Shown: piece after piece, positions 55,368 to 64,000 of the stretch
Layout: each line of letters opens with the position of its first letter
Position numbering within the stretch: position 1 is the stretch's first letter
DNA from: Pseudomonadota bacterium
Lineage (GTDB): Bacteria; Bdellovibrionota_B; Oligoflexia; Silvanigrellales; Silvanigrellaceae
Length of the DNA stretch: 64,000 nt
Direction: 5' to 3'
Assembly: GCA_009926615.1 (NCBI GenBank)
Contig: RFOM01000006.1
Coordinates: 20,177-84,176, forward strand
The notes under the pieces: generated by a model
The model's input: the letters and a program-made list of their open reading frames with translations, nothing else
What the model was told of the DNA's origin: nothing
The model's database searches: none
Position numbers and translations under genes: made by a program

Positions 55368-57217
55368 GTGCCTGCCGCAGCGGCGGAACCGGCTTGGGAA
55401 TGATTCTCTGTCCGGCTGTTCTCAAGCACATAATGCGGCAGGACATTCTGCCGCGGGCCAAAGGCACGCACTTGGCCCTCTTCAAGCCACAGAACAAAGT
55501 CGCAATGCTCAAGCGTACTGAGACGGTGTGCAACAATCACGCGGGTACGGTGCGAGAGCAGTTGTGTCAGCGCGCGTTCCAGAAGCCTCTCCGAATCGGG
55601 ATCAATCGCACTGGTTGCTTCGTCCATGACGATCACCGGTACATTTTGCACGATGGCGCGGACCAGACAAATCAGCTGTTTTTGACCCGAAGAAAAATTC
55701 GCGCCGCGTTCGTGAACGACCTGATCGAGTCCTCCGTCGCGCATGAGCAAGCCAGCAAGTCCGACCTGTTCCAGCAAAGTTGCCAAAGAGTCGTCCGCGT
55801 CTTTGCGCAGCGTCAAATTGTCCCGCAAAGTTCCCCGAAAAAGAGTGGGTTCCTGCGGGATGTAGGCAAGTGTGCTGCGCAAAGCAGAAGGGTCTGTTTG
55901 CCGGTCGGTCACCGACAATCCGCAAATACGGACCGAGCCTGACTCTATTTCATAAAGTGAGAACAATGCCTGTACCAGCGAACTTTTGCCGCTGCCTGTG
56001 CGTCCCACGATTCCCAGACTTTTTCCGGCCGGAAGGCTGAAACTCACATCTTTAAGAACGTGCGGTCGGCCCGCAAAATATCGCATGCAAAGATCGCGCA
56101 CCTCGATGCCCATTCCTGCATCGGCCGAATGCGGCTCGCCTGCGGGTTCGACGGGCCGGCGTTTGTAGTCATCAAGTCGTTCGGCACCTGTGAGAGCTTC
56201 TTCGAACTGCACGACGTACTCGAAATATTGTTGGAGTGTCGTGGAGAGCAGCCAGACCTGAGTCAGGATAATCACCAGCTCACCGACGCTCATCGCATTG
56301 CTCTGCTGAAGCCGGATTCCAGCCCCGCCGATAAAAATGAGGCACAGCGCAGTCGCTGCGCTCATCTGGAAAGAAAATTGTGCATTGGTGCGCTGCTGGT
56401 GGAGGCGCGCAGTTTGCAGAAGCCCCGAGAGCGTATTGAACCGGCGGGTGAAAAGCGCTTGTCTTCCGTACACCTTGACCGTGCGTGCACCCTGAGTTGT
56501 TTCTGCGAAATGAGCGATTGCCGGTCCGCGGGCGGATGAAACTTTTCGGCGCGCAGTGCGGATATCCATTCTGTTCCAAAAATAAATGCAGGCGTACGAG
56601 GAGCCGGTGGCGAGGGCTGCAGGAACTCCCCACGATCCGGTCAGTGCAATGAAGATCAGACTCAAAACGGCATCGAAACTCAGGCTCAGGAATTCACCCA
56701 TCGGCCCGCCCGTCATGCGCAGCACGCTTTCGAAGTCGCTCGAAAATCGGGTGAGCGCGCGTCCGACCGGAGTTCTGTCGAAAAAAGTCATCGGAAAACG
56801 CGAGACCCGCAGGGCGACGGCGTCATGAAGCTGACCCGCCGCACGGGTGCCGATGCGCGCAACGGCGACCCGAAAAATAAGGTTCAAAATCAGCGCCGCA
56901 AACACCATCGCCACCAATGCCGCGGCGTAGTCTGCTGCCCGCCAGTTCGCCACCAACGACGGCAGCCTGCGGCACGAAGAACCGGTGCACTGTGAATCAA
57001 TCCACAACCCGACAAGGGTCGCCGAGCCAACCAGCCCCGTCCGCGCAACCAGACCGGTCAGCAATGTTGCAATCATCCGGCCGCGCCAAGGCCTGTAGGC
57101 CTCAAACAAACTCTGCCAGACGTGTTCTTTGTACCGGCCGTGAAATTCTGTTTCGCTTTCGGTAAACCGGCTTGCCGGAGGAAGTGACGCATTTGCGTGA
57201 GCTGAAGGATTTTGCAT
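55352..57217 (-). CDS. ABC exporter half-transporter, canonical nucleotide site
   Basis: 621 residues: six membrane helices (residues about 50-340) and a nucleotide-binding domain. Walker A GRTGSGKSS, signature FSSGQ (a departure from LSGGQ), Walker B VIVMDEATSAID with the catalytic Glu, and H-loop VIVAHRLS. It pairs with the subunit encoded just upstream (3-base gap). Sequence style (NBD and the half-transporter order) resembles the second half of ABCC/MRP-type exporters. Substrate unknown; export of lipids, peptides or conjugates is possible. Confidence 0.88.
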   Translation of the reverse strand: MQNPSAHANASLPPASRFTESETEFHGRYKEHVWQSLFEAYRPWRGRMIATLLTGLVARTGLVGSATLVGLWIDSQCTGSSCRRLPSLVANWRAADYAAALVAMVFAALILNLIFRVAVARIGTRAAGQLHDAVALRVSRFPMTFFDRTPVGRALTRFSSDFESVLRMTGGPMGEFLSLSFDAVLSLIFIALTGSWGVPAALATGSSYACIYFWNRMDIRTARRKVSSARGPAIAHFAETTQGARTVKVYGRQALFTRRFNTLSGLLQTARLHQQRTNAQFSFQMSAATALCLIFIGGAGIRLQQSNAMSVGELVIILTQVWLLSTTLQQYFEYVVQFEEALTGAERLDDYKRRPVEPAGEPHSADAGMGIEVRDLCMRYFAGRPHVLKDVSFSLPAGKSLGIVGRTGSGKSSLVQALFSLYEIESGSVRICGLSVTDRQTDPSALRSTLAYIPQEPTLFRGTLRDNLTLRKDADDSLATLLEQVGLAGLLMRDGGLDQVVHERGANFSSGQKQLICLVRAIVQNVPVIVMDEATSAIDPDSERLLERALTQLLSHRTRVIVAHRLSTLEHCDFVLWLEEGQVRAFGPRQNVLPHYVLENSRTENHSQAGSAAAAGTHIVS

Positions 57218-57220
57218 CGG

Positions 57221-58952
57221 TCAGGCCTCGCTGCGCGTTGAACGGGTGCGACTCAGTCGTCCGGAGTCGAGAGTCCAAACTGTATGACAGAAGGGCAGCA
57301 CCGAAAGCCTGTGTGTGACCAGCAGGCGGGTTTTGTTTCTCCAGAGTCCGAACAACAGGTTGTCGATGAGCTGCTTTTCCGTGGCAACGTCGACAGCACT
57401 CAGACAATCGTCAAGAAGCAGCAATTCGCGACCAAGTCCCGAGGCCCGCGCCAAACTCAGCCGCTGCCGCTGACCTCCGCTCAAATTCACCCCGCGTTCG
57501 CCGATTTCGGTGTCGAGACCTTCGCTCATGCGGCTCAAGTCGTGAGCGAATGCACTCAGTTGAAGCTGATTGAGCGTGTGGGCATCTTTGTCGGACGTAA
57601 GATTATAATCGAATCCGACGTTGTCGCGGACGTTGGCACTCATCACAAAACCGTCCTGAGGAACAAAGCCGAACAGGGCGCGCAATTGGCTCAGGGGCAT
57701 TTCAAGCGCATTGCGTCCGAAAATTTCATAGACTTCAAATGAACAGGGTATTTCGCGCAGCAGCGCATGCAGCAGCATTGTTTTTCCAGCACCCACCGGA
57801 CCGATCACTGCAGCACATTGTCCGGCTTCAACATCAAAATTGATGTCTTCAAGAATCACCCTTCCATTGTATTCAAGCCTCAATCCGCGCACACGGAGTG
57901 CGGGCGGCGGAGGTTTGCTGCCGGCTGCGGGGCTGTTCATTTCGGTGCTGAATTCTTTTGCTTCCCGTGCAACAGATTCGCCGGAAATTGGCTCCGGCTG
58001 AACTTGGCTTTCCGGTGCTTCGCGTTCAAGGGCAAGATAATTTTCCAGCCTGCGGGCAGAAGCGAGGGCATCCAGTGTGTTGACCAGTGCCCAAGGAAAA
58101 CTGCGCAACGGACGGACCATGAACACACCGCAAAGCCAGAGGGCCGCCACCAGACTTCCTGCTGAAACTTCGGGACGCAGGGCGGTAAAGGTCAGGGCAA
58201 CGGCATTGAGCATGTAGGGAGCCACCTGCATAATGCCGTTCATTGAAGAACCGTTGCTGACCTGCCGCAGGCGCGCATCTGTTTCAACGCCGCGGGCGGC
58301 AAGAATTTTATTCTCAAAATGCCTGCTCCATCCGAGCATCCTGACGGCCCGCATATTCTGCAGCCATTCGTTGATGACGCGCCGCCGTTGCGGCTTTGGA
58401 GCGGCCAAACAGTTTCGCCTGCCGCCGCGAGAGAAACAGACAGACAATCAAATTGGCCGCGGCAGTCAGCAGCAGCGGTGCAGGCGGCAAATCGTCAAGC
58501 CACATCAGGGCAAACGGAAAACAGACGAGCGGAACGCCGGCAATGGCAATCAGCGGAAGAACTTCTTCAAACAACGAAACAACCGCGCTGATGTCCTGAG
58601 CGTACAGGCCGACAGTTTCGCCTATGCTCAATTTAAAGCGTGACTCTCCGCGCAAAGAAAGCGTTTGCTCATAAATTTTTTCCGACAGATAACGGTGAAC
58701 AAGTGTTCCCTCGCGGACGAACAAGTATTTGCAGAGCGCCTGCAAAACCTGTGCAACAAAAAGTCCGAGGGCCGCCGTCAGCAGAAGAGTCCAAAGGGTG
58801 TCGGTCCGGCCGCCGGCTTTGAGATTGTCGATAAAAAATTTCTGCGCAAAAACCCCCGCGAGTGCGGAGCCCGTAGCCAGCAGACCGAGCGAGAAGAGCG
58901 ATGTTCTGATCAACGGACGCTGTGCCAGTATGGAAGGTACCAAGTGCGCCAT
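57221..58952 (-). pseudogene. ABC exporter half-transporter with degenerate NBD, split by a frameshift
   Basis: Two frames make one protein of about 575 residues. The first runs from ATG 58952 (GGGGGA upstream) and ends at 58314 after helices 1-4 (LLATGSALAGVFAQKFFID, then LIVCLFLSRRQAKLFGRS). The second carries the rest (INEWLQNMRAVRMLGWSRHF onwards) to 57221. A one-base change near 58376-58395, in CGGCGGCGCG, joins them. The NBD has GPVGAGKT, LSGGQRQRL and LLLLDDCLSAVD: Asp replaces the catalytic Glu, as in NBD1 of ABCC proteins. It is either a true lesion or an error in a GC-rich run. Confidence 0.8.
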
Positions 58953-59071
58953 CCGGCAAATTCCCCCGTCCAATTGACCCGCCGAGGGGCAGATGATAGC
59001 AAAACCGCTCGAATTATACATGACAATGCCCGTTTTTTTTCCGGCTTCAGGCCGGCGGGAGTGGACTGGAC

Positions 59072-61774
59072 ATGAGCAAGCAGCGCAAGGGAATTGTTGT
59101 TCCCCACACGCACTGGGACAGGGCGTGGTATTTGCCGTTTCAGGCCTACCGGCTGCGGCTGGTCGAGATGATCTCCGAGCTTCTTGATTTGCTCGAATCA
59201 GGGGCATTGCCGAATTTCGTTCTCGACGGCCAAACGGTTCTGCTCGAAGACTATCTGGCCGTTCGTCCGCAGGACGGCGCGCGCATTCGTGAGCTGACCG
59301 CGTCGGGCCAAATCAAACTGGGGCCGTGGTACACAATGCCGGACTGCTTTCTGGCGCGCCCCGAGTCGCTGATCCGCAATTTGCAGCGCGGACTCGGAAT
59401 GGCGCAGGCACACGGTGGAGCTTCGCGGGTCGGATATGTGCCGGATTCGTTCGGTCACTTCGCGCAGCTGCCTCAGATTCTGGCCGGTTTCGGAATTGAT
59501 TCATTTTTGTTTATGCGCGGCATGCCCGAAGGCCTGAGAGACTCTCACGGTGCGGTTTTTGCGTGGCGTTCACCGGACGGCAGCGAGGTTCTGGCGACCT
59601 TTTTACGCGAGGGTTATTTTCCGCTGGGTGCTTTGGGGCAGGAGAGTTTTCACGGCCGGTACGACGGCCTTGAGGCAAGCACGGAACGTGCGCAGGAACG
59701 TCTGAGCCACACGCTTGCACGCATTGATCCTTTTCAAAAATTTCCGGTGGCCGTTTTGCCCGCAGGCGGCGATCACCTTCCTGCACGTGCAGATCTCAAA
59801 CCTTTAATCGACCACCTCAACGAGCATCAGTCGGACATTGAACTGCGTTTTGGAACGTTCGAAGATTACCTCGCGGAATTGCGCGCAGTCAGCGGATCTG
59901 TTCCCTTTCCCGCGTACACGGGCGACCTGCTGGGACAAGCCGATCATCCTTTGCTGCGCAATGTTCTCTCGTCGCGGGTGGATCTCAAAATTCTCAACCA
60001 TCGTGCACAATCGCTGCTGACTGGAGTGGTTGAGCCGCTGATCGCGTGGTGCGCTGCAAACGGTTTGCCTCAGGTTGAGCCAGCCCTTGTTCAAAGTGCT
60101 TGGGACAGCCTGCTCAAAAATCATGCCCACGACGACATCTGCGGATGCAGTGTTGACGATGTTCATCTCGACAACATCCAGCGTTTTCACGAAGTGATTG
60201 CGTTGGGAGAAGAAATCCTCAACCGGCAAATCGAGCACGTCGTTCAGTTGCGGTTGCCGCCCCTGTCTGATCCGCGCTCCGTTCGGGTGTTTGCCTTCAA
60301 CCCGCATCCTTGGGCAGTCAAAGTCTCTCGGGTGTTCAGAATTCTTTTGCCTGACAGCGGCGGAGAATTTTCAGAACAGTCACCCGCGCGCAATCTGCTG
60401 GCCACCGACTCTGCCGGACGCACAATTCCGTTGCGGATATTGTCGACAACCTGCAAGGCCATCCGCAACCGCTATCTTGAAACCACTTGGGGCAGAGCCT
60501 ACGAGGTTCACGCACAAATCAGTCTTCCTGCGTTGGGATTTGAAATTCTCACTGTTTGCGAAACCTCGGCGACTCCCGAAATTTCCCGCATCGAGTCTCC
60601 GAATGCAGTTCCCGAATCATTGCTCAATGCTCTGCGGTTCGAACTGGATGCAGACCTCGGCGACGGATATTCACATGGTCCTTGTCCGGAAATTCCGGTT
60701 CAAACCGCGCAGCTTGTTGCTTCCCGTGCCGACACGCAGATACCCGATGTTTTTCATTTGACGTATGAATTGACCGGCCACACGCACATTCGGCGCGAAG
60801 AACTGGCGCACAAGTCTCTTGACGAATGCCTCGGTCCCAAATCGGCGATGCAGATCACTGTCTGCGCCCGCCTGAACAACAGTTCGGCCGCTTGGCAGTT
60901 GCAAATATCCTACAGCAATATTTTTGCAGACAGCCGGCTGAGACTGATTGTTGATCCGCATTCCATTGCCGGAACGAACGGCTTGGGCGAGTGCTCCGCT
61001 TTGATTGCCGACGGACAGGCACAGCGGGTTGTGCATCAGGCCTGTGCGTCCGCACCCGATATTTGGGCCGGACCGCTGGCCGTTCCGGCGTATCCGGGTG
61101 AAAAACCTTATCCGGTCCATCACACGAATGACGGTGTTGTCTGGGCCGGAAAAAATGCCGCGGCATTCTGCGGCGGCGCCGGTTTGCATGAATTCGAAAT
61201 GGTCAATTCCGCCGGTTCAGCTGTGCCCTGTGTTGCGTTCACTCTTCACCGCGCAGTCGGATTTCTTTCGGTGCGCGGCGGACGAATCCGTTCGTGTCAG
61301 GCGGGTCCGCAAAAGCCCACGCCGGATGCTCAGCTCCTCAAGAAAATTGATCATGTCTTTGCCTTGGGATGTGCGCAGACACCCGATCTTGGCATGCGTC
61401 TGCTGAAAGAATCCCTGCATCCCTGCCACATTCAGGAATGTCCGGTCGTGCCTGTCAGGTCGAATTCAAAATCGGCCTCAACGGCACCGGTGCGTTCAGC
61501 GTCGATGTTCGATGCCGGCAATACGCCGCTGGAGGTGATGTGTCTCAAGCCTTTCGGCAGCAACGGCATCCTCCTGCGGCTGGTGAATCCGACGGAAAAT
61601 TCTGTCGCACACGAATGCTGTTTTGGCGGCTTGCCCGACGTTCCGTTCAGGGCGGCAAAACTCAACCTCGACGAAACTCCGCAGGGCACGGCCGCCGACC
61701 TTGGCGCGCGCAAAACGCTGTCCCTCAATTTTAAACCCTTTGAAATTCAAACGTGGAAAATTGAACCATGCTGA
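59072..61774 (+). CDS. GH38 alpha-mannosidase
   Basis: 900 residues, the usual length. VPHTHWDRAWY holds the zinc ligands H14 and D16; YVPDSFGHFAQLPQI holds the nucleophile D125; NHAHDDICG (H353) supplies the late His. A C-terminal beta-sandwich follows. There is no signal peptide, so it acts in the cytoplasm and would cut alpha-mannosides brought in by the symporter at the end of the operon. The stop overlaps the next start by 7 bases. The ABC genes diverge from it across a 119-base gap. Confidence 0.95.
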   Translation: MSKQRKGIVVPHTHWDRAWYLPFQAYRLRLVEMISELLDLLESGALPNFVLDGQTVLLEDYLAVRPQDGARIRELTASGQIKLGPWYTMPDCFLARPESLIRNLQRGLGMAQAHGGASRVGYVPDSFGHFAQLPQILAGFGIDSFLFMRGMPEGLRDSHGAVFAWRSPDGSEVLATFLREGYFPLGALGQESFHGRYDGLEASTERAQERLSHTLARIDPFQKFPVAVLPAGGDHLPARADLKPLIDHLNEHQSDIELRFGTFEDYLAELRAVSGSVPFPAYTGDLLGQADHPLLRNVLSSRVDLKILNHRAQSLLTGVVEPLIAWCAANGLPQVEPALVQSAWDSLLKNHAHDDICGCSVDDVHLDNIQRFHEVIALGEEILNRQIEHVVQLRLPPLSDPRSVRVFAFNPHPWAVKVSRVFRILLPDSGGEFSEQSPARNLLATDSAGRTIPLRILSTTCKAIRNRYLETTWGRAYEVHAQISLPALGFEILTVCETSATPEISRIESPNAVPESLLNALRFELDADLGDGYSHGPCPEIPVQTAQLVASRADTQIPDVFHLTYELTGHTHIRREELAHKSLDECLGPKSAMQITVCARLNNSSAAWQLQISYSNIFADSRLRLIVDPHSIAGTNGLGECSALIADGQAQRVVHQACASAPDIWAGPLAVPAYPGEKPYPVHHTNDGVVWAGKNAAAFCGGAGLHEFEMVNSAGSAVPCVAFTLHRAVGFLSVRGGRIRSCQAGPQKPTPDAQLLKKIDHVFALGCAQTPDLGMRLLKESLHPCHIQECPVVPVRSNSKSASTAPVRSASMFDAGNTPLEVMCLKPFGSNGILLRLVNPTENSVAHECCFGGLPDVPFRAAKLNLDETPQGTAADLGARKTLSLNFKPFEIQTWKIEPC

Positions 61775-62682
61775 AAATTACCGGAACATTTCTCGACGAA
61801 ATTACCCACGACATTCCGCCGCAGAACTGGGGCAAGCGCGAATGGGCCGCAGATTTTGATGCGATGAAAGCAATCGGCATCGATACCGTGATTTTGATTC
61901 GGGCCGGATACCGCGAGCGTCTGACCTTTGATTCCAAAGTCATCAACCGTCACCGCAAATGCCTGCCGGCCTATCAGGATTTGGTCGATGTTTTTCTGAC
62001 TCAGGCCGAGCGCTGCGGAATGAAATTCTTTTTCGGAACCTATGATTCAGGCGAGCACTGGATTAACGGTGACTACAAAAAAGAAAGCGATCTGAACCGC
62101 GATTTTTGTACCGAGGTGATGGACCGCTACGGTCATCGCAAGGCTTTTGCAGGCTGGTACATCAGCCACGAGATCAACACATTCAACGCCGGCATGATGA
62201 AGGTCTACGATGAACTTTCACATCATTTGCGGACGCTGAAAAAGATTCCGGTTCTGATGTCGCCCTACGTCAAAGGTGTCAAGCAGTTTGGCGAAGAAGC
62301 CATTTCGCTGGACCGTCACGTCAAAGAATGGGGCGAGGTGTTCAGGGACCTTGAAGGCAAGGTTGATATCGTTGCATTTCAGGACGGTCAGATGTCCTTT
62401 CTGGAATTGCCCGACTACCTTAAGGTCAACCGTGAACTGGCTGTCAGACACGGCCTGCAGTGCTGGAGCAATCTTGAGAGTTTCGACCGCGACATGCCCA
62501 TCAAATTTCCGCCGACCGATATCCGCAAGCTTCTCTACAAAGCCGAACAGGCATCGGCAGCGGGTGTGGACAAACTGATCACTTTTGAATTTTCACATTT
62601 TATGAGCCCGAATTCGATTTATCCGGCAGCTCATCAACTCTACAGGCGTTATCAGGAGTGGATGCGCGGCGAGGAGATTTGA
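61768..62682 (+). CDS. DUF4434-like TIM-barrel protein
   Basis: 304 residues. The start (LKITGTFLDEITHDIPPQNW, then GIDTVILIRAGYRE) matches DUF4434, a TIM-barrel family near glycoside hydrolases. Acidic residues follow in GTYDSGEHW and YISHEIN, and QDGQMSFLEL, possible catalytic sites. It has no signal peptide. Its place between a mannosidase and an epimerase suggests that it cuts or modifies a glycan, but no activity is proven. It overlaps the mannosidase by 7 bases and is followed by the epimerase 1 base later. Confidence 0.75.
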   Translation: MLKITGTFLDEITHDIPPQNWGKREWAADFDAMKAIGIDTVILIRAGYRERLTFDSKVINRHRKCLPAYQDLVDVFLTQAERCGMKFFFGTYDSGEHWINGDYKKESDLNRDFCTEVMDRYGHRKAFAGWYISHEINTFNAGMMKVYDELSHHLRTLKKIPVLMSPYVKGVKQFGEEAISLDRHVKEWGEVFRDLEGKVDIVAFQDGQMSFLELPDYLKVNRELAVRHGLQCWSNLESFDRDMPIKFPPTDIRKLLYKAEQASAAGVDKLITFEFSHFMSPNSIYPAAHQLYRRYQEWMRGEEI

Positions 62683-62683
62683 C

Positions 62684-63910
62684 ATGAATTTACAAACAGA
62701 CCGTCTGCAGAACGGCAGCACAAAATTTCAGGTTCCCGCGCAAACGGTCGGACAATTGCGCACGGAAATGGAAAAAGAACTGTTCGAAAGTGTGATTCCG
62801 TTTTGGGAAAAGAACTCTTGGGATCAAAAGAACGGCGGCTTCTGGAATTGCCTCGACCGCACCGGCAGGGTTTTTGATGTGACCAAATACGGTTGGTTGC
62901 AGGGGCGTGAAACGTGGCTTTTCAGCAAACTTTACAGAACCGTTGAAAAGAAGCCTGAGTGGCTTGCAATGGCCCGCAGCGGTGCCGAATTTTTGCGTTA
63001 CAAGGCCCTCACGCCCGACAACCGCATTCCTTTCCGGATGACCGCCGACGGCACACCGGTTTACATTCAGCGCAAAATTTTCAGCGAATGTTTCTATATC
63101 ATGGCCATGGCCGAGTATGCCCGTGCGAGCGGTGACGAAAGTTACCTTCAGGAAGCCGAGCGGATGTTTGCGCTCGTCTGGCAGTGGGCCTTCGACTGGA
63201 AAAAAGTCGGCAGACCTTCGTACGCCGGCGAAACCCCGCTGCAGTCACTCGCCGTGCCGATGATTCTTATGAATCTGATTGAAGAACTCACCGACGGACG
63301 TGCAGCCCCTTATGAGCGCGAACTTGAACAATGCCAAAAGGCATTTCTGCTGCACGTAAAAACCGGCGAAAAGAGGGTTTATGAATTTGTCAGGCCCGAC
63401 GGCTCACTGTGCACCGATTTGCCCGAAGGCCGGCAGTTGAATGCGGGGCATGCCATCGAGGCCGGTTGGTTTTTGCAGCACTGGGCACGGCGTCAGAAGA
63501 ATTCTGCACTTTCAGCGCTGGCGGTCGATATTGTCCGCTGGTCGCATGAGGAAGGGTGGGACAAGGAACACGGCGGACTGTTTTATTTTCTGGATGCGCA
63601 AGGACACTCGCCGGTGCAGCTGGAGTGGAACATGAAGCTGTGGTGGCCGCACTGCGAGGCGCTCTATGCGCATCTGCTCAACTACAGCGTGACCGGCAGC
63701 AGGGCGGACTGGGAATTGTTCCTGTCAACAAAGGACTACACGTTCAGTCATTTTCCGGATCGGACTCACGGTGAATGGTACGGGTATCTGGACAGACAGG
63801 GGCGCGTCAGCCAGACGTTCAAGGGCGGCGCTTATAAGTGTGCGTTTCATGTTCCGCGTGCGTTATTGCTCTGCCGGAATCTGCTCAAAGCTTTGGAGGC
63901 AGGACAATGA
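62684..63910 (+). CDS. AGE-family N-acylglucosamine 2-epimerase/isomerase
   Basis: 408 residues, an alpha6/alpha6-barrel as in N-acylglucosamine 2-epimerase. Visible family blocks: NGGFWNCLDRTGRVFD, KYGWLQGRETWLFSKLY, FSECFYIMAMAEYA, LNAGHAIEAGWFLQHW with one catalytic His, and FKGGAYKCAFHVPRAL with the second. It may interconvert GlcNAc and ManNAc, or mannose and another hexose, as some family members do. With GH38 in the operon a mannose or cellobiose/mannobiose role is as likely as sialic acid. It overlaps the symporter by 4 bases. Confidence 0.88.
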   Translation: MNLQTDRLQNGSTKFQVPAQTVGQLRTEMEKELFESVIPFWEKNSWDQKNGGFWNCLDRTGRVFDVTKYGWLQGRETWLFSKLYRTVEKKPEWLAMARSGAEFLRYKALTPDNRIPFRMTADGTPVYIQRKIFSECFYIMAMAEYARASGDESYLQEAERMFALVWQWAFDWKKVGRPSYAGETPLQSLAVPMILMNLIEELTDGRAAPYERELEQCQKAFLLHVKTGEKRVYEFVRPDGSLCTDLPEGRQLNAGHAIEAGWFLQHWARRQKNSALSALAVDIVRWSHEEGWDKEHGGLFYFLDAQGHSPVQLEWNMKLWWPHCEALYAHLLNYSVTGSRADWELFLSTKDYTFSHFPDRTHGEWYGYLDRQGRVSQTFKGGAYKCAFHVPRALLLCRNLLKALEAGQ

Positions 63911-64000
63911 ACTGGTTCAACGGATCGAATCTTCTCGGAACCGCCGATTACGCAGTCATCGGTGTTTATCTGGTCGGCATCATGATTCTCGGATTGTGGC
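63907..64000 (+). CDS. Sodium:solute symporter, N-terminal fragment
   Basis: Only the first 31 codons lie in the window: FNGSNLLGTADYAVIGVYL then VGIMILGLW. This is the first helix of SSS-family symporters (GTADYAVIGVYLVG is typical). It would import a sugar or sugar acid with sodium and complete the glycan operon. The start overlaps the epimerase stop (ATGA). The end lies outside the window. Confidence 0.75.
   Translation, partial: MNWFNGSNLLGTADYAVIGVYLVGIMILGLW

Noticed and set aside
1..64000. Search by eye for CRISPR arrays, prophage genes, transposases and toxin-antitoxin pairs
   Set aside because: No regularly spaced direct repeats, integrase, transposase or phage structural genes were seen.

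Overview
The window comes from a Gram-negative bacterium of about 50% G+C. The signs are an RND efflux pump, many Sec signal peptides and lipoproteins, and several predicted outer-membrane beta-barrels that end in an aromatic residue. The mix of trypsin-like secreted protease, Ig-repeat lipoprotein with a formylglycine-enzyme-like C-terminus, 7TM-SpoIIE regulator and DUF1501 protein suggests Bdellovibrionota/Oligoflexia or a related deep proteobacterial lineage. That placement is an inference at low confidence; no rRNA lies in the window. One tRNA-Ala(GGC) is present. I see no prophage, insertion sequence or CRISPR array.

Layout. 1-4005: end of an RND efflux operon (adaptor and pump). 4006-4400: a decayed ATPase/DUF4143 relic on the minus strand. 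4611-8349: three secreted proteins, one a serine protease. 8402-25895: a complete Wzx/Wzy-type exopolysaccharide locus built as two convergent operons that overlap tail to tail at 18030-18076. The plus operon holds a GT2, a hexapeptide acyltransferase, a GT4 fused to a GH123/DUF4091-like domain, a GT2 fused to a flippase, a polysaccharide deacetylase, and an ATP-grasp fused to a low-molecular-weight tyrosine phosphatase. The minus operon holds an OpgC-like acyltransferase, the initiating sugar transferase, a GT4, OPX export protein, Wzz-like copolymerase, Wzy-like polymerase and a frameshifted GT4. 26019-34123: a diheme lipoprotein, a pilin-like protein with a C-terminal Hint domain, AmtB, a kelch protein and a 7TM-SpoIIE phosphatase. 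34399-46296: lipoproteins, a LysR regulator, a DUF4175-like protein, a DEDDh exonuclease, tRNA-Ala, a secreted amidohydrolase and small exported proteins. 46488-55367: a porin-like barrel, then a plus-strand run of beta-barrel, lipoprotein, diheme DUF1588/1585-like protein, DUF1501 protein, second barrel and vWA lipoprotein. 55352-58952: a two-subunit ABC exporter with an ABCC-like degenerate nucleotide site, one subunit frameshifted. 59072-64000: a glycan-use operon (GH38 mannosidase, DUF4434-like protein, AGE-family epimerase, start of a sodium/solute symporter).

How the genes work together. The polysaccharide locus holds every step in principle: priming on undecaprenyl phosphate, extension by several glycosyltransferases, flipping, polymerisation, chain-length control, export, and tailoring by acetylation and deacetylation. 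It has no visible tyrosine kinase. Its three domain fusions are its most unusual feature. Two apparent single-base frameshifts (GT4 near 19010, ABC subunit near 58385) may be true lesions or sequence errors. The last operon looks like import and processing of mannose-containing glycans.
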